Positions 61,207 to 64,000 of a stretch of DNA of 64,000 nucleotides are shown piece after piece. The stretch comes from a bacterium (Candidatus Blackallbacteria) CG13_big_fil_rev_8_21_14_2_50_49_14 (GTDB taxonomy: Bacteria; Cyanobacteriota; Sericytochromatia; UBA7694). The translations under genes and the position numbers were made by a program. The notes below the pieces were generated by a model, which worked only from the letters and a program-made list of their open reading frames with translations, was not told the DNA's origin and did not search any database. The stretch lies in assembly GCA_002783405.1 (NCBI GenBank), contig PFGG01000075.1:62001-126000 (forward strand), in the 5' to 3' direction. The first letter of the stretch is position 1. Each line of letters starts with the position of its first letter.

Positions 61207-64000
61207 TCAGCCTGGAGCAGGGCCAGCATGTCTTCAGCACTCACACTGTGCTGCCCTTCAACGGTTTCAGAGTAAATCCCCGCCACCAAAGCCTGTTTGC
61301 GGGCCTGCAGCGCCAGAATTTTTTCTTCAACCGTTTTTTCGGCAATCAGTTTATAGACAAAGACCTGCTTCTCCTGGCCAATTCGCCAGGCCCGGTCGGT
61401 GGCCTGGTTTTCAACCGCCGGGTTCCACCAGGGGTCATAGTGAATCACGGTATCGGCAGCCGTCAGATTGAGGCCTACGCCCCCCGCCTTGAGGCTGATC
61501 AGAAAGATCGGCACTTCACCGGCCTGAAAACGATCCACTTCGCGTTCACGGTTGCGGGTTTCGCCGGTCAAAAGAGCGTATTCAATCCCCAGTTTTTCCA
61601 ATTCTGCTTCAATCAGACGCAACATGCTGACAAACTGTGAAAAGATCAAAATGCGCCCACCCTCTTCGAGGATTTCGGGAATCATTTCCATCAGGGCCAA
61701 TAATTTGGCAGATTTTTGCACGGTCTGAGCCTCATGCATGGCCAGCAGACGCGGGTCACAGCAGAGCTGACGCAGCTTGAGCAGGGCATCGAGAATCGCT
61801 ATCTGGCTGCGCTGCAAGCCCAGTTTCTGCACCTCTTCACGCACACGGGCATCCATGGCAACGCGCAGGGTTTCATAGAGATCACGCTGCTTGCCTTCGA
61901 GGGCAATATAGCGGATAATTTCGGTTTTTTCAGGCAGGTCGTCCAAAACCGCCTGTTTGGTGCGGCGCAACAAAAAGGGGCGGATCCGATCCTGCAACTG
62001 CAAGCGCCGGGGGGCATCGCCCAATTTTTCAATCGGCGTGCGAAACAAACGGTTAAAGCGGTCCAATGGCCCCAAAAATCCAGGCATCACGAAACGGTAA
62101 ATCGACCAGAGTTCCGCCAAATGGTTTTCCATCGGCGTGCCCGTCAGGGCCAAACGCTGCTGGGCCTGAAGCTGAAACAGCGCCTGGGCTGTTTTTGAAC
62201 TGGGGTTTTTAATATTCTGGGCTTCATCCAAAAGAATCAGGGGATAATTGAAGCGTTTGTGTACTGCCAAATCCTGGCGTACCAGGGCATAGGTCGTAAT
62301 CACCAGATCATGCTCGGCAATCCGCGCCAGATCCGCGCCACGCTGCGTGCCATGCAAAACCAAGGAGCGCAGGTCTGGGGCAAAGCGGGCGGCTTCACGC
62401 TGCCAGTTAAACAAGAGGCTGGCTGGCACCACCACCAGGGCAGGCCCCGTCAAACGTCCTGCATCTTTTTCAAGCAAAAGATGCGCCAAAGCCTGAATGG
62501 TTTTGCCCAAACCCATATCATCGGCAAGCACACCGCCCAGGCCAAAGGAGCGCAAAAACTGTAACCAGTTCAGGCCCTCCTGCTGATAAGCGCGCAGTTC
62601 GGTTTGCAGACCCGCAGGGGGTGCCACAGACTGAATCCCTTCAAAGGCCTGAATACTCCGGCTCAATTCCTGAAGATAGTTCGCCCCCTGCCAGTTCAGA
62701 TCGGGGTCATTGAGCAATTGATGCAGTTGCAGACTTTCACTTTCAGAAAGTTCAAGCTTGCCCTCTTCATTGAGGGGTTCTTTGTCATAGAGTTCGATCA
62801 GGGTTTCGAGAATGGTCAGCAGGCGCTCTCCCGGCACACGCACCCAACGGGCCTCACCCAGGGGCAAAAGCACGCTGGACTGGGCCAGCATGGCCTCACG
62901 CAATTGCTGGGGGCTTTCGGCCTGGCGCAGCAAGCTGACCAGAATCGGCAGCAGATTGATCTGCTCCCCTTGAATTTCAATCCCCAGACTCAGCTCAAAC
63001 CAGCCGTTTTCAGAGGGTTGCCCCAACTCACCAAACCATTCTTCGGCCTCGTCAATGCGCAGAAACTGTTCTTCACGCTGAATCTGCCAGCCTGCCTCTT
63101 TCAGACGGGGCAGGCCCTCGCGCAGAAACAGATCCCAGTCCATAATCCGCTCCATTAATGAAGAAGCCAGAAAACCAAAACGCAGAGGGGGCTCTGCCGC
63201 ACGGCTTTCTTTCCAGGGCAGGGGCTTGAGCTTTAAATCCTGGGTTAAAAATTCAATCGCGGCCTGCTCCAAGGCCAGATCGCGATAAACCCGCAAGCGG
63301 CTGCCCGCCTGGTAAAGGGTCTGCACTTCACGTTGCACAGAAGTGCTGATGCGGGCCCCGGCATAATCAAACTCAAGCAGGGCAATAGGCTGAGGTTCTT
63401 CTTCCAGGCCAGGCGTAGCGGCCAGGGTCAGTCTGAGATGGGGCACAGGCTGCACCCCCTGAATTTCACGCTGTTGAATTTCCAGCCCCTTGGGCAGAGG
63501 CAGTTGCAGTTTGGGCAAACGCTCATGCAAACGTGGCACCAACGATTCGAGGGTCACCCGTGGAATTTCGGGGGCCTTGAGCAAATGCGCCAATAAGCGC
63601 GGCTCCAGTTCAGACTGCAAAAGCCCGACCTCTCCCCGTTCCAAATCGAAGTAAAACAAGCGGGGGGACAAAAGAATCTCTGTGCTGGGGGGGGTAGAAA
63701 CCACCCGCATGCGCTCACCACGGCCTGTGCTTTCCCAGCTGACTTCCAAAGCACGCGGTTCACCCGCCAGAATAATTTTGCCCTGGGGTTCTTCCCAATG
63801 GCAGCGGCCCGTGGCCAGAATTTTTTCAAGGGCCAGAAAACCCAGATTGCTGTTGAGCGGAATCGGGGGTTGGCTGGAAGACCCCTGGTAAGAACCAAAC
63901 CGGCCAAAACTCTCGGCCCGCAAAAGCCGGGCGATTTCCTGATCCTCTGGCAAAACGCCCTCGGGGGGCGAACTGCTGGTCAAACTCAATAAATCCTGAG
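61203..64000 (-). CDS. SNF2/SWI2-family helicase, 5' end outside window
   Basis: At least 930 residues of a bacterial SNF2-type DNA-dependent ATPase. An N-terminal region of about 450 residues is followed by the helicase core: Walker A DDMGLGKTIQ, DEAQNIKNP, LTGTPMENHLAELWSI and, in the second lobe, IFSQFVSMLRLIE, GGVGLNLTAADTVIHYDPWWNPA and DRAWRIGQ. It is full in the catalytic part. The reading frame stays open through the right edge, and family members often carry an N-terminal SWIM domain, so the TTG at 63989 is probably not the true start. These proteins remodel protein-DNA complexes; their bacterial role is often transcription recycling or defence. Confidence 0.9.
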   Translation of the reverse strand, partial: QDLLSLTSSSPPEGVLPEDQEIARLLRAESFGRFGSYQGSSSQPPIPLNSNLGFLALEKILATGRCHWEEPQGKIILAGEPRALEVSWESTGRGERMRVVSTPPSTEILLSPRLFYFDLERGEVGLLQSELEPRLLAHLLKAPEIPRVTLESLVPRLHERLPKLQLPLPKGLEIQQREIQGVQPVPHLRLTLAATPGLEEEPQPIALLEFDYAGARISTSVQREVQTLYQAGSRLRVYRDLALEQAAIEFLTQDLKLKPLPWKESRAAEPPLRFGFLASSLMERIMDWDLFLREGLPRLKEAGWQIQREEQFLRIDEAEEWFGELGQPSENGWFELSLGIEIQGEQINLLPILVSLLRQAESPQQLREAMLAQSSVLLPLGEARWVRVPGERLLTILETLIELYDKEPLNEEGKLELSESESLQLHQLLNDPDLNWQGANYLQELSRSIQAFEGIQSVAPPAGLQTELRAYQQEGLNWLQFLRSFGLGGVLADDMGLGKTIQALAHLLLEKDAGRLTGPALVVVPASLLFNWQREAARFAPDLRSLVLHGTQRGADLARIAEHDLVITTYALVRQDLAVHKRFNYPLILLDEAQNIKNPSSKTAQALFQLQAQQRLALTGTPMENHLAELWSIYRFVMPGFLGPLDRFNRLFRTPIEKLGDAPRRLQLQDRIRPFLLRRTKQAVLDDLPEKTEIIRYIALEGKQRDLYETLRVAMDARVREEVQKLGLQRSQIAILDALLKLRQLCCDPRLLAMHEAQTVQKSAKLLALMEMIPEILEEGGRILIFSQFVSMLRLIEAELEKLGIEYALLTGETRNREREVDRFQAGEVPIFLISLKAGGVGLNLTAADTVIHYDPWWNPAVENQATDRAWRIGQEKQVFVYKLIAEKTVEEKILALQARKQALVAGIYSETVEGQHSVSAEDMLALLQAD

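Noticed and set aside
63987-63989. TTG as true start of the SNF2 gene
   Set aside because: The frame remains open to the window edge and no ribosome binding site is visible, so the gene most likely begins outside.

Overview
The window reads as a gene-dense chromosomal contig of a bacterium with a Gram-negative-type envelope. Evidence for this is a large set of lipobox-bearing lipoproteins, an RseP-type site-2 protease, an anhydro-N-acetylmuramate kinase for murein recycling and a SulP transporter. It also carries a LytR-CpsA-Psr protein with a LytR_C domain, a GH57 enzyme, long-form HPF, a DUF3365 (Tll0287-like) haem protein and ComEA/ComEC. That mixture is compatible with a non-photosynthetic relative of Cyanobacteria (Sericytochromatia, Melainabacteria or Blackallbacteria type), but no 16S rRNA or ribosomal protein is present, so this placement is only a weak inference. 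No rRNA, insertion sequence, phage or CRISPR array was seen. One tRNA (Leu, anticodon TAG) is present.

Layout. 0-3.3 kb: minus-strand lipoproteins (a partial one, TPR, small, NHL propeller). 3.4-4.7 kb: a PLP Cys/Met enzyme and tRNA-Leu. 4.7-9.2 kb: the ferrous iron operon feoA-feoB-small Cys-rich protein-unknown gene, facing a CxxC protein across a very AT-rich, repeat-bearing regulatory region. 9.2-19 kb: a CinA-like protein, an LCP protein, then a tight rseP / unknown / 1498-residue glycosyltransferase mosaic operon closed by a strong terminator. 19-25 kb: a TM2-like membrane protein, a LysM coiled-coil protein, comEA-comEC and an orphan response regulator. 25.9-30.3 kb: an AT-richer accessory island with a putative surface-anchored nuclease toxin, an SMI1/KNR4 immunity gene, a second unknown gene and two matching HTH gene remnants. 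30.3-34.4 kb: a B12 radical SAM / Ntn-hydrolase pair, DUF433 and two mini lipoproteins. 34.5-40.6 kb: GH57, a cysteine-free LRV-repeat protein and DUF445. 40.6-45.6 kb: a GntR-controlled ABC module with a striking four-octamer operator, then a DUF2807 lipoprotein. 45.7-50.9 kb: a CPBP protease, DUF2147, HPF and an acyl-CoA synthetase. 51-53.4 kb: an SGNH/MBOAT O-acylation operon ending in a 36-residue membrane peptide. 53.4-59.7 kb: universal stress protein, cupin, tandem PrcB domains, anmK, a SulP-STAS-cNMP fusion and a DUF3365 haem protein. 60-64 kb: a lipoprotein, a 28-residue mini lipoprotein, and an SNF2 helicase running off the right edge.

The strongest candidate for a little-described system is the island at 25.95-30.26 kb. 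The toxin-like protein has a lipobox, a Ser/Pro/Gly-rich linker, a coiled coil and a C-terminal HNH/EndoVII (LHH-like) nuclease signature, and it is followed 31 bases later by a SUKH-type immunity protein. The plus-strand genes behind it are each followed by the same antisense HTH fragment, a cassette-like arrangement. Secondary candidates are the feo regulatory repeats, the GntR operator, the B12 radical SAM/C45 pair and the LRV protein. All functions are read from the sequence by eye. Domain names rest on motif recognition, not on database searches.
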